Under the pieces are notes generated by a model. It saw nothing but the letters and a program-made list of their open reading frames with translations, made no database searches and was not told where the DNA came from. Both the position numbers and the translations under genes were made by a program. This document shows positions 52,506 to 61,500 of a DNA stretch of 64,000 nucleotides, piece by piece. Each line of letters begins with the position of its first letter. Position 1 is the first letter of the stretch. The DNA is from Gammaproteobacteria bacterium UBA2679 (GTDB lineage: Bacteria; Pseudomonadota; Gammaproteobacteria; Pseudomonadales; Oleiphilaceae): positions 23,304-87,303 of the forward strand of contig DEMD01000015.1 of the NCBI GenBank assembly GCA_002354735.1, read 5' to 3'.

Positions 52506-53543
52506 TCAGCTATAGCGATAGGGCCGTCCGGCCTTCTCCATCAGCTCACCATAGTCCTTGAAGATCTTGATGACCTTGGCCTTGGTTTCCGACTCCTTGG
52601 CGATCTCGTCCCAGAATACCTTCGCGGCTTTTTCGACTTCGGCCCACTCCTCATCAGGAATCGTGGTAAGTTTCATTTTTGAACCGTTTACGCGGAGCTC
52701 GGCTTCGCCACCCCAGTACCACCACTGTCTGTAATAATGCGAGCTGTCGAGAGTGACTTTCAAGAGCTCTTTCAGGTGTTCCGGCAACGCATTGTAGCGA
52801 TCCATGTTGGCAAAGAAGGAGCCGGCCCAGGCACCCGAAATGTTATTGGTGAGGAAGTAGTCGGTCACATCCGCCCAGCCGACGGTGTAGTCCTCCGTGA
52901 TCCCAGACCAGGCAATGCCGTCGAGCTCGCCGGTCTGAACCGCGACCTCGATATCCTCCCAGGGCAGGGAGACCGGCACCACGCCGAACTGGCTCATGAA
53001 GCGACCAGCGGTGGGGAATGTGAAGACGCGCTTGCCCTTGAGATCGTCCAGCGAATTGATTGGCTTCTTGGTGGCAAAGTGACAGGGGTCCCATGCACCG
53101 GCCGAGATGTGCTTGACGCCGACTTTGGCATATTCCTTCTCCCATATTTCCGCCAGCCCGTACTGGTTGAACAGCACCGGCACATCCAACGAATAACGGC
53201 TGGCGAAGGGGAAGTAGCCACCGAAGACCGTCACTTCCGTCGGCGAGGCCATGGAGTCGTCGTCGGACTGTACAGCATCGATGGTGCCCTTCTGCAACGC
53301 CCGGAACAGTTCACCCGTCGGTACCAGCTGGTCTGCGAAATACAGTTCAATCTGCATCTCGTCCCCGGCAATCTTGTTGAAACTTTCGATGGCGGGCTTG
53401 ATAACGTGCTCAGCAAGTGCGGGACCTGCGTAAGTCTGCATGCGCCAGCGAATCTTAGGCTTTGCGGCGTAGAGTGCTGGCGGCGCCAGCGCGGCTGCAC
53501 CAGCGATACCGGCTGTTGCGAGGAACTTACGTCTTGTGGTCAT
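52506..53543 (-). CDS. dctP: TRAP transporter solute-binding protein (DctP)
   Basis: A 345-residue periplasmic binding protein. The ATG at 53543 starts a twin-arginine-type signal (TTRRKFLATAGIAG) and is preferred over the longer frame. The DctP fold shows YAGPALAEHVIKPAIESF, ADQLVPTGELFRALQKG, SLDDLKGKRVFTFP, with the conserved Arg expected to hold a carboxylate, and WAGSFFANMDRYNALPEHLK. It belongs to the branch used for mannitol, keto-acids or similar. It is followed by the ligase gene; the DctQ and DctM membrane genes precede it. Confidence 0.92.
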   Translation of the reverse strand: MTTRRKFLATAGIAGAAALAPPALYAAKPKIRWRMQTYAGPALAEHVIKPAIESFNKIAGDEMQIELYFADQLVPTGELFRALQKGTIDAVQSDDDSMASPTEVTVFGGYFPFASRYSLDVPVLFNQYGLAEIWEKEYAKVGVKHISAGAWDPCHFATKKPINSLDDLKGKRVFTFPTAGRFMSQFGVVPVSLPWEDIEVAVQTGELDGIAWSGITEDYTVGWADVTDYFLTNNISGAWAGSFFANMDRYNALPEHLKELLKVTLDSSHYYRQWWYWGGEAELRVNGSKMKLTTIPDEEWAEVEKAAKVFWDEIAKESETKAKVIKIFKDYGELMEKAGRPYRYS

Positions 53544-53581
53544 GATGCTCTCCTGGTTTCCGTTTTTCTGCCTTCGAGGTC

Positions 53582-54904
53582 TTATTTGCCGTACACGTAA
53601 TTCGGAAGCCACATCGCGATGTCCGGAAAGACCATGATCAGCGCAAGCGCCAGTATCATGACAAGCACGAAAGGCAGGATGGAGCTGTAGATGTCGCGCA
53701 GTGAGATCTCTGGCGGCGCCATCGCCCGCATCAGGAACAGGTTATAGCCGAAGGGTGGCGTCATGTAGGCCACCTGCGTGGTGATCGTGTAGAGGATGCC
53801 GTACCAGATGAGATCGAAACCAAGCGCATCGACTAACGGCACATACAGGGGCGCGACGATAACCAGCATTGCGGTGTCGTCGAGGAAGGTGCCCATGATG
53901 AGAAATGACAATTGCATCAGGATCAGGATGGTCCACGGATTCAGCCCTAACTGCTCTGTAAACAGGCCTTCGATGGCCTGAACCGCACCGAGACCGTCGA
54001 ACACTGCGCCGAATCCCAGGGCTGCCAGGATAATCCACATGAACATGCAGGAAATCCCGAGTGTCTGCCGAACGGAGACTTCGAAGACCGCCCGGTTCAT
54101 TCGTCCCTTCAGAATCGCAGCCAGGAACGCGGCCATGGCCCCAATGGCAGAGCTTTCCACGAGGCTGGTCCAGCCGTTGATGAAGGGCACCATCATGACA
54201 GCGAAGATGACTAGCGGTAACAAGCCTGCACGCAGCAGGCGCAGCTTCTCGCGGGTGCTGACCTGACGTTCCTCAGCCGCCAGTGGCGGGCCAAGTTCGG
54301 GTTGTATCCGGCAGCGAATGTAGATATAGGCGATGAACATGGCCGCCATCATCAGGCCGGGCAGGACGCCCGCCAGCCACAGCTGTCCCACCGGCTGCCT
54401 GGCGATCATGGCGTAGAGCACCAGCACGACAGAGGGGGGGACGAGAATACCCAGCGAGGAGCCTGCCTGGACCACGCCCGTCACCATTCGCTTGTCGTAT
54501 CCCCGCTTGAGTAGCTCAGGCAAGGCAATGGTCGCACCGATGGCCATTCCTGCCACGGATAGGCCATTCATTGCCGAGACCAGCACCATCAGCGCGATTG
54601 TGCCGATAGCCAGCCCGCCCGGCATAGGGCCCATCCAGACGTGAAACATCCTGTACAGGTCATCGGCAATCTTGGACTCTGACAGCACGTAGCCCATGAA
54701 GATGAACATCGGCAGGGTCAACAGCGGGTACCAGTTCATCAGCTTCATCGAGGCTGCGAAAGGGATGTCCGAACCACCGGTGCCCCAGAGCGCCAGGGCC
54801 GCAAGCGCTGCGACACCTCCAATGGCGCCGAAGACCCGCTGCCCGGTCATCAGCATGAGCATCATCGTGGAGAACATGAACAAGGCAATCAGGTCATACG
54901 ACAT
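53582..54904 (-). CDS. dctM: TRAP transporter large permease (DctM)
   Basis: A 440-residue inner-membrane protein with about 12 helices. Family features include TLPMFIFMGYVLSESKI, PGGLAIGTIALMVLVSAMNG, MVTGVVQAGSSLGILVPPSV, FLDDTAMLVIVAPLYVPLVD and TPPFGYNLFLMRAMAPPEI. It is the sodium-driven translocating subunit. It starts directly after the DctQ stop, with no bases between them, and lies 38 bases before the dctP start. Confidence 0.94.
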   Translation of the reverse strand: MSYDLIALFMFSTMMLMLMTGQRVFGAIGGVAALAALALWGTGGSDIPFAASMKLMNWYPLLTLPMFIFMGYVLSESKIADDLYRMFHVWMGPMPGGLAIGTIALMVLVSAMNGLSVAGMAIGATIALPELLKRGYDKRMVTGVVQAGSSLGILVPPSVVLVLYAMIARQPVGQLWLAGVLPGLMMAAMFIAYIYIRCRIQPELGPPLAAEERQVSTREKLRLLRAGLLPLVIFAVMMVPFINGWTSLVESSAIGAMAAFLAAILKGRMNRAVFEVSVRQTLGISCMFMWIILAALGFGAVFDGLGAVQAIEGLFTEQLGLNPWTILILMQLSFLIMGTFLDDTAMLVIVAPLYVPLVDALGFDLIWYGILYTITTQVAYMTPPFGYNLFLMRAMAPPEISLRDIYSSILPFVLVMILALALIMVFPDIAMWLPNYVYGK

Positions 54905-55411
54905 CTAGAGGGTCTCTCCGCGGATGATCGCGATGTCCTTGAAGAACTCCGAGATGGCCTGTAGCAGCATGAGGAAGAAGCCGATGCACATGACGACCTT
55001 GATAGGCCACATGTACGGCCGCCAGGCAGTCCGGCTGCGAACGCCGTATTCGAGTGAATAGCTGGTGCTTTCGATAGCCCCGTAGAGCAGCACGCCGAGG
55101 TAGAAAACCAGGACGAAGACAGTAAAGGCGTCTACCCAGGCTTTCTTCTTTGCCGACCACTCACCGTAGAACAGATCCATCCGCACGTTCGAACCTAGCT
55201 GCAGCGAGTAGGGCCCGCCCATGATGTAGTACGCAACCATCGCAAACTGCGCCGCTTCCAGCGTCCAGAGTGAGGGCAGGAAGAAAGTCTTCGAAATCGA
55301 TGACCAGAGCAGTATGCCGACCATGACGAATATGCCATACATCATGATGCGGCCGATGCGGTAGTTTACGGCGTCGACGACGCGGACATAGCCTCGGATC
55401 ACTGGCCCCAT
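54905..55411 (-). CDS. dctQ: TRAP transporter small permease (DctQ)
   Basis: A 168-residue inner-membrane protein with four helices (RIMMYGIFVMVGILLW, AKKKAWVDAFTVFVLVFYLG and others). The DctQ signature is in the middle (AYYIMGGPYSLQLGSNVRMD). It overlaps the formylglutamate-amidohydrolase-like gene by 13 bases and abuts dctM, completing a full DctQMP set. Confidence 0.93.
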   Translation of the reverse strand: MGPVIRGYVRVVDAVNYRIGRIMMYGIFVMVGILLWSSISKTFFLPSLWTLEAAQFAMVAYYIMGGPYSLQLGSNVRMDLFYGEWSAKKKAWVDAFTVFVLVFYLGVLLYGAIESTSYSLEYGVRSRTAWRPYMWPIKVVMCIGFFLMLLQAISEFFKDIAIIRGETL

Positions 55412-56205
55412 TCGGGTTCGTCCTCATCATCGGAGAACTCTTCATCGAGTACCGGCCTGGCCTGCGCCACCTTGATTGCGGCGGTGAGCAAGCCTGACAG
55501 CATCAGGGCCATGGCCTCCTGGTCATGTGGCGTAGCGATGAGGTCGTTGCGGATCTCGATCATCACGTTCAGATAGTGAGATGGCAGCGCATGTGCTTTC
55601 AGGGTATGCGTTACACCATCTTTCGGCCCGTAGGGTTGATTGCGCCGAACGATGCGTTCGCAGTTCTGCTGCGCGATCTGCAGCAGGGCATCAGCCAGAC
55701 GACTATCACGGTCGTGCAATATTCCGATCTCCACCGTACGCTGCTGCCCCTTGTACACCGGCGTGAAGCTATGGATGGTAATGATGATGGGTGTGCCCGA
55801 CATACTCTGCAGTGTTGTCTTCAGCTGCTTCTTGAATGGCTTATACACACTGGCTACACGACTGGCCCGCTCAGCATCCCCGAGATTGGCATTGCCAGGA
55901 ATGTCATGAATCTCGCTGCGCGCAGGCATGGCGTCCAGAGCGTGGGGCGGACGATTGCAGTCATAGACGAGACGCGACACGGCACTTGCGATCAGTCTCG
56001 CATCGAGCAGTTCACTGAGGTGTCTGGCTACCTCGAGCGCCCCCGGGTCCCAGGCGACATGGCTCTGCAGGACGGCGTCGTTGAGACCAAGACCGTGATA
56101 CTGATCGGGAATGAAGTTACTGGCGTGTTCGCATACCAGCAGGATCTGAGAGCCTGCTTCAGGCCTGATGACCTGCGGCGCGATGCGACCAGCCGGGATG
56201 CTCAT
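55399..56205 (-). CDS. N-formylglutamate amidohydrolase family protein
   Basis: A 268-residue amidohydrolase (FGase/HutG2-type fold). Motifs include VCEHASNFIPDQYHGLG, VAWDPGALEVARHLSELL, YDCNRPPHALDAMP, IIITIHSFTPVYKGQQR with the conserved His and Ser, and MIEIRNDLI. It is the first gene of the operon with a TRAP system, ligase, ALDH and ADH. No other histidine-degradation genes are near. So it probably removes an acyl or gamma-glutamyl-like group in this pathway; the exact reaction is inferred. Confidence 0.9.
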   Translation of the reverse strand: MSIPAGRIAPQVIRPEAGSQILLVCEHASNFIPDQYHGLGLNDAVLQSHVAWDPGALEVARHLSELLDARLIASAVSRLVYDCNRPPHALDAMPARSEIHDIPGNANLGDAERASRVASVYKPFKKQLKTTLQSMSGTPIIITIHSFTPVYKGQQRTVEIGILHDRDSRLADALLQIAQQNCERIVRRNQPYGPKDGVTHTLKAHALPSHYLNVMIEIRNDLIATPHDQEAMALMLSGLLTAAIKVAQARPVLDEEFSDDEDEPEWGQ

Positions 56206-56720
56206 CGCGGAAACGAAAGTGCCTGTTCTGGAATCACGGAGCTCTTCCTTATACAGATGCTATGAAGAGAGTTCTTCAAAACGCAGGCGACTGTCAATAT
56301 CTTTGTGAAAATATATTTTCACGAGTGATTGGTCTGTCTGTTTTCGAAGATACCGGACAAACCCTTCCCCAGGGTGTCGCGGGTTTTTACACGCCAGATC
56401 AGCTTGAGTCAGATGCAGAACATGCGTGGGTGTAGCCGACAACGCCTGTATGGCTCGTGGGCAGCGACTGAGCGGCAGGCTGTTATGGTTTCAGCTCAGC
56501 CTAGGAGGCGTCGAAGATTTTTACATAACGAAGAATAGAGTGGTCGACCTAATCCAATTAGACGATTGATAAATGTGTGGATTGCAATATGTGGAACGTA
56601 TCTTGCTGATTAATATGGAATTTTTATGTTGGAGGTGGTCGTTTTCTGTTCGAGTAGTCAGTGTCCCACAGCATGGATCTCTTAACCCGGAGCATGACGC
56701 TCTTACACCGAGGGTAGAGT
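56206..56720. other. 515-base divergent intergenic region
   Basis: Between the catabolic operon and the EpsA-like gene. It contains the 18-bp palindrome at 56305-56322, a TTGACA near it on the minus strand, and AT-rich sequence near 56520-56640 that probably holds the EpsA-like promoter. Short open frames here have no start signals. No gene is supported. Confidence 0.5.
56305..56322. promoter_or_regulatory. 18-bp palindromic operator
   Basis: GTGAAAATATATTTTCAC is a perfect palindrome, 100 bases upstream of the first operon gene. On the minus strand a TTGACA lies shortly after it, so it could be an activator or repressor site for the TRAP/ligase operon. The shape (GTGAAAA...TTTTCAC) resembles sites of RpiR- or GntR-type regulators, but no such gene is in the window. 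Confidence 0.5.
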
Positions 56721-57554
56721 ATGACGAAGATGGCTCACATCCTGAGTACCAACTTGTCCAATGCGCTTAATATCGAAAACAATCAGTTCATAAACGTGAT
56801 ACAGGAGGCGCTGAATATCCAGACGCATGCCGATCTGTTTCATTGGCTCCAGGGGGATCTTCAGACATATCTGCCGCATGAAATCCTGCTTGCCATCTGG
56901 CGGCTGCGCGAAAGCGAAACACTGCAGATCGATGTCATTTCTCCACTTCGTGAGATGCGGACATCCAATGTGGTCGGTGCCGACATGTTGCCCCTGAGAC
57001 AAGATCTCCTGGCGCGCTGGGAGAAGGGTGGTCACCAGCTTTTTGACGTCCGGAATGAGGACGGATTTGTGCTCGATCACAGCAAGCAGGATACGCCTGA
57101 CCCTGTGAGCATGAACTTCAGACGCATGCGGTCAGCGCTTGTTCATGGTATTCAGAATGTGCGGGAGCGCGACGAAATTATGTATCTGGTATTCAGTGAG
57201 GCGCTGTCTATCCCAAGGTCGGCTCATCACTATTTCAAGCTACTCCTGCCATATATCGATACGGCTTTGCGACAACTGCCGCCCTTGCGTGATCAAGCGT
57301 CTACTGCTGCTTTTGCGGGGCCTGTCTCCGACTTCGGTCTCACTTCGCGCGAGCGGGAGATCATGGAATGGGTCAGGGCCGGAAAGACCAATGAGGTGAT
57401 TGGTGTGATTCTCGATATCAGTCGCTTTACCGTAAAGAATCACCTCAAGCGAATATTCAGAAAACTTGATGTCTCCAACCGGGCCCAGGCGGTCAACAAG
57501 ATTTACGAATGTGCCGCGACTGCGCCTGGCTCAGGTTGTCAGGATCGACAGTAG
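56721..57554 (+). CDS. EpsA-family LuxR-type regulator
   Basis: A 277-residue regulator matching the EpsA family linked to exopolysaccharide genes (LSTNLSNALNIENNQF, IQEALNIQTHADLFHWLQGD, LPHEILLAIWRLRESE). The C-terminal LuxR HTH is LTSREREIMEWVRAGKTNEV, then ISRFTVKNHLKRIFRKLDVS. The N-terminal domain has no receiver Asp, so it senses something else. Its 3' end overlaps the convergent DUF4434 gene by 16 bases. It is the likely regulator of the polysaccharide genes downstream. Confidence 0.85.
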   Translation: MTKMAHILSTNLSNALNIENNQFINVIQEALNIQTHADLFHWLQGDLQTYLPHEILLAIWRLRESETLQIDVISPLREMRTSNVVGADMLPLRQDLLARWEKGGHQLFDVRNEDGFVLDHSKQDTPDPVSMNFRRMRSALVHGIQNVRERDEIMYLVFSEALSIPRSAHHYFKLLLPYIDTALRQLPPLRDQASTAAFAGPVSDFGLTSREREIMEWVRAGKTNEVIGVILDISRFTVKNHLKRIFRKLDVSNRAQAVNKIYECAATAPGSGCQDRQ

Positions 57555-58531
57555 AAACGCCGATACTGACTAAGCAACTCGGCCTGTCCCGGTCTACTGG
57601 AATCGAGCAGGTATTCCGGTACAGAAAACGCTACGATCTCATTTGGCCCGGGCTTCAGCGCCTGGATAGCGCCCATTTGGCGCAGGATTCGTGTAATGGG
57701 AGCCGCATGCGCGCTGAAGGGTGTGTCATCAAGCGGCGGCCCGCTCTGTTGTGAAAACAGCTCCACGATTATGCCCCAGTAGCGCTTGGATCGAGCAGCG
57801 ATTCTGTTCACTCTGAGCGCGTATTCGTGGTGGTGGGGACGTGCCACCGTGCCCACGCCAGCACCATCCTGTAGTAGGACCCGTAACTCTGGTGCTGCTG
57901 CCCAGAGCGCTCGCCATAGCCGCTCAAATTGATCAGGCGATTGTGAACCGCTTACGTAGGTCGAAATGCTCACCGTCTTGTGAGGACTCAGTTGTGTAAG
58001 CAGGCTGACAAGGCTTCTCAGATGCTCCCGAAGCAGATCAACCTGCCAGGCTTGTGTCCAGGTGCGGTCGTCGATTTCTTCCGAGATATACCATCCTGCC
58101 AGTGCAGGATGACGGCCGAGTTCTGCTTCGAGCCGAGCGGCAGCCGCCAATGAGCGTTCGCGAAGGTTTGCCAGATATGCGGCCAGTTCATCGGCAGGCG
58201 CGCTGATTTGTGTGCCATAGTCGGCATCGGCTGCCAGGCCCAGAACGACCCGTAGCCCATTGGCATGTGCCTGATCCAGCCAACCACTGAGGAACCGTAT
58301 ACCTGGCTCGCGGCTCAGATCCAGCTCGCCGAAGACACTCCATTGCAGGTAGAGCGTCTCGACCCCCAGCCCTGCGATATCCTGCAGCGCTGCCTGCCAC
58401 TCGTCCGGTGATCGTTCCAGGTCGGAAAGAAGGGGCTGCAGAAAGCTTGAGCGGAAAGGTGCGCCTGGGCATTCACCGGCTGCCGCTGGCAAAGTCATTG
58501 TCATTAGCAGCCAGAACAAGAGCTGTTTCAC
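57539..58531 (-). CDS. DUF4434 exported TIM-barrel protein
   Basis: A 330-residue exported protein with a signal peptide (1-19, ending AAAG). The DUF4434 domain (glycoside-hydrolase-like TIM barrel) is seen in FRSSFLQPLLSDLERSPDEW, LGVETLYLQWSVFGEL, VVLGLAADADYG and ALAGWYISEEIDDRTW, with Glu-Glu as candidate acids, then VLLQDGAGVG. It lies 21 bases after the NfrA-like gene on the same strand. It probably trims or modifies the polysaccharide made by the NfrB-like enzyme, as periplasmic hydrolases do in pga and bcs systems. Confidence 0.82.
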   Translation of the reverse strand: MKQLLFWLLMTMTLPAAAGECPGAPFRSSFLQPLLSDLERSPDEWQAALQDIAGLGVETLYLQWSVFGELDLSREPGIRFLSGWLDQAHANGLRVVLGLAADADYGTQISAPADELAAYLANLRERSLAAAARLEAELGRHPALAGWYISEEIDDRTWTQAWQVDLLREHLRSLVSLLTQLSPHKTVSISTYVSGSQSPDQFERLWRALWAAAPELRVLLQDGAGVGTVARPHHHEYALRVNRIAARSKRYWGIIVELFSQQSGPPLDDTPFSAHAAPITRILRQMGAIQALKPGPNEIVAFSVPEYLLDSSRPGQAELLSQYRRFYCRS

Positions 58532-58552
58532 TGGCGGAACCTCCTGATCACG

Positions 58553-61500
58553 TTAAAAGCCATTGTGCAGGCGCAACACGAAGCCCGAGTTTTCATTGGT
58601 ATTGCCACCCACCACCGCACGGTATTCAAGCGCCAGCTCAAGCTGACTACTATGAGTCCGATAGGCGTTGCCGCCAAACCAGCCGCGTAGGGCCGTACCA
58701 ACGCCGATTTCGTAGCGCTTCTCCGTTTCGATGTCCTCGGTGTAGCTAGCACCTGCTATAGCATAGGGCGTCAGGTTCAGACCCTGCCGAATATGCGCGG
58801 CGACACCCTCACGCCACTCCCCGACCAGAAACTCTGCTCGGTCTTCCACGACCAGGGCTGCGTCCAGGTACACCGACCGGTAATGGCGGTACGTCTCACT
58901 TGGAGCATAAGCTGTGCCGCGATCGAACGAGGCACTGGCGCGGATCATCCAGTCGTTTCTGGCCTCGCGCCCCAGCGCAACCAGTCGCTCACCTGAGATG
59001 AGGAAATTGAGCGGGGCGAAGGGCTTGGCGCGAAGGCCAACACCACCCTGGGTTCGGCTGCCTTCTGTCGAAAGCGTGTCGTCTTCGAATGTCCAGATGC
59101 TACGCCCGAAAACCTCAACGTGACGACCGTCCGAAACGTTGTCGAGCCGATAGGCAATGTCGAGGCCGGCCTGGCTCCGAAAGCCGGCCAGGCCGACCGA
59201 GCCATCAGGATCGGAGGCATCATTGCCGTTCATACGACGCACAAACAGCCCCGTGTTTATCTTCAGACGATCCTCGAGCTGCTGTACTTCCCGCCGCCAG
59301 GCGTAGCCACGTTCATCAGTACCGGCGCTACCCTTGGCGTCATCTCGCTCAGTGTCCGGCTGCTCAGTCTGCGCCAGATCGATGCGACGGCGGAATGCAC
59401 TCGCCGCGGCCTCGTCCTGACCCAGGCGCCGATAGACATGGCCGAGTTCTTCATACAGGGGCAGACGCTGTACATCCCCAGCCAGGGCCGCTTCGAAATG
59501 ATCGGCTGCAAGACTGTCATCACCAGACCCAAGGTAGACGTAGCCGAGGCTTGCCCGGAACTCGGCATTCTCGGGGGCGAGCAATACCGCCTGCTCGAAT
59601 TCATTACGGGCATCGAGCTGCTCTCCAAGTTTCAGCAGATATTGACCAAGCGCGTAGTGCCGGTCTGCGGTGGGTTTGGTCAGCACAGATCTGCGCTGCG
59701 CCTCTGCCGCCTGACGCAGGTCGCCATCCAGCGACGCCAGCCGGGCGAGCTCCTCATACAGCAATGCTCGCTGATCAAGCGCCAGTGCGTGTTCCTTGAT
59801 CTGTGCAAGCATCTGGCTTGCCCGCTCGTGCTGACCGGCAAGCCGTGCTGCTCGACCTGCATTCAGCATCAGTGCCCCAGGACGGGTGCCCTCAGCGTTA
59901 TAAAGCATCTCCCAAGCCTGCGCTGCGGTCGCCCAGAGACCATGCGCCTCGGCAAGCTTTGCCCACTTCCGCAGCACCATGGGCAGATCGGGATGTTTCG
60001 GCAGGAGTGATCCCACCAGTTGATGCATTTCAGACAAGGCGGCTGCGTGGTCATTCGCCGCCACCAGAATATCCACCAGTCGGACGTGTGTTTCTGTATC
60101 GCCCCGCAATGCAAGCAGGTGTTTCTGGGTCTTCGCGGCCGAGACCAGATCACCTGATCCAACCTGGCGTTCCGCCAGGGCGTGCAGGGCAGGCGGATAA
60201 TTCGGCGCCAGTTGCGCAGCGCGTTCCAGAGCTGCCAATTGAGCCGCGGAATCACCTGCCTGCGCATGCATGTCGGCAATTTCGAGAGCAATTGCGCCCG
60301 GTTCATCCACTTGACCTGGCTCATCGAGTAGCTGCGCCAGAACCTGTTCAGCAGCCTCGACACGTCCCAGCTCCCTGAGCAGCTGTCCTTTGAGTCTCGT
60401 GCCGTACACAGGCAGATTTGCGGTGGATTCAAGCAGGTCCAGGGCTTGCTCAATCTTCCCCGCTCGTCTCAAGGCCTGGACCTGCTCAAGCCTGAGATCT
60501 GCAAGAGCGCCTTCATTCGCTACGGCTATTCCAAAGTGCTCGGCCGCGAGTTCGGGGTCGCCTGATTCCAGAGACAGATAACCGAGACTCGCATGATACT
60601 CAGCATTGTTCGGAGCCAGTATGATGGCTTCCTGCAGCGCCTTGCGGGCTTTATCTGGTTCACCCAGCGCCTTCCATATTTCCGCCATGATGAAGTGGCG
60701 CTCGGCACTGGCGTGCAAATGTACTGCATCCTGTTGCCACTGCGCGGCAGCCAGTGTCTCACCTTCGGAAAGCGCTATCTGGGCACGCTCATCAAGGAAC
60801 AAGGCGCGAACTTCAGGTTCCAGCCTAGCGATATCAAGCTTGACGATTAGCTGACGCGCCCGCACTGGTTGGCCTCCCAGGCGAGCCGAACGCACTGCCT
60901 GCAGCAGGTATCGTGGTGAGCTGCTTTCCTCCGCCAGAAATAAAGCCTCCCAGGCTTGTGCCGCAGCAATCCAGGCCTGCTCGGCTTCGGCGAGATCGGC
61001 CCACTGACGCAAGACCCGCAGTCGCTCCGGGTGATCGGGAGGCATCCTTTCCGCCAGCAGCGGTAACTCGTCCAGCGCACTCTGACGTGCATTGGCAGCG
61101 ATTAGCACATCGACCAGCCTGAGGCGATTGTCAGCTTGATCCTCTACCGCGACAAGGGCCCGAAGTGTATCCGATGCCGCCTGGAGTTGGCCCTCGCCGA
61201 TCAGCCGCTCCGCCAGCGCGCGCAGTGCCGGAGCATGGTTTGGCGACAGGGCGACAGCTTGCTGCAGCGCCGTCAATTGCGCTGCCAGATCGCCCGCTTT
61301 GGCATGGAGTTCGGCAACTTCGAGCGCTACCGCGCCCCGATCTTCCTGAAGCGAGGGTGCTTCCAGCAAACGCTTCATGATCTGTGCAGCGTCTTCTGGT
61401 CGGCCGAGCTCGCCAAGTAGCTGAGCATGCAGGCGTCGCCCATATGGCGAGGTCTGCTCTACGGTCTCCACGACCTCAAGTGCCTGTGCAACGAGACCGG

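Noticed and set aside
52737..53600. 287-residue plus-strand open frame opposite dctP
   Set aside because: Complementary to a complete TRAP binding-protein gene with signal peptide. No coding signal of its own.
56260..56442. 60-residue minus-strand open frame in the operon leader
   Set aside because: It runs through the 18-bp palindrome, has no ribosome site and no recognised family. It is more likely promoter DNA.
59120..60010. 296-residue plus-strand open frame opposite the NfrA-like gene
   Set aside because: Antisense to a clear TPR gene, with no family features or start signal. The frame is an effect of third-position bias.
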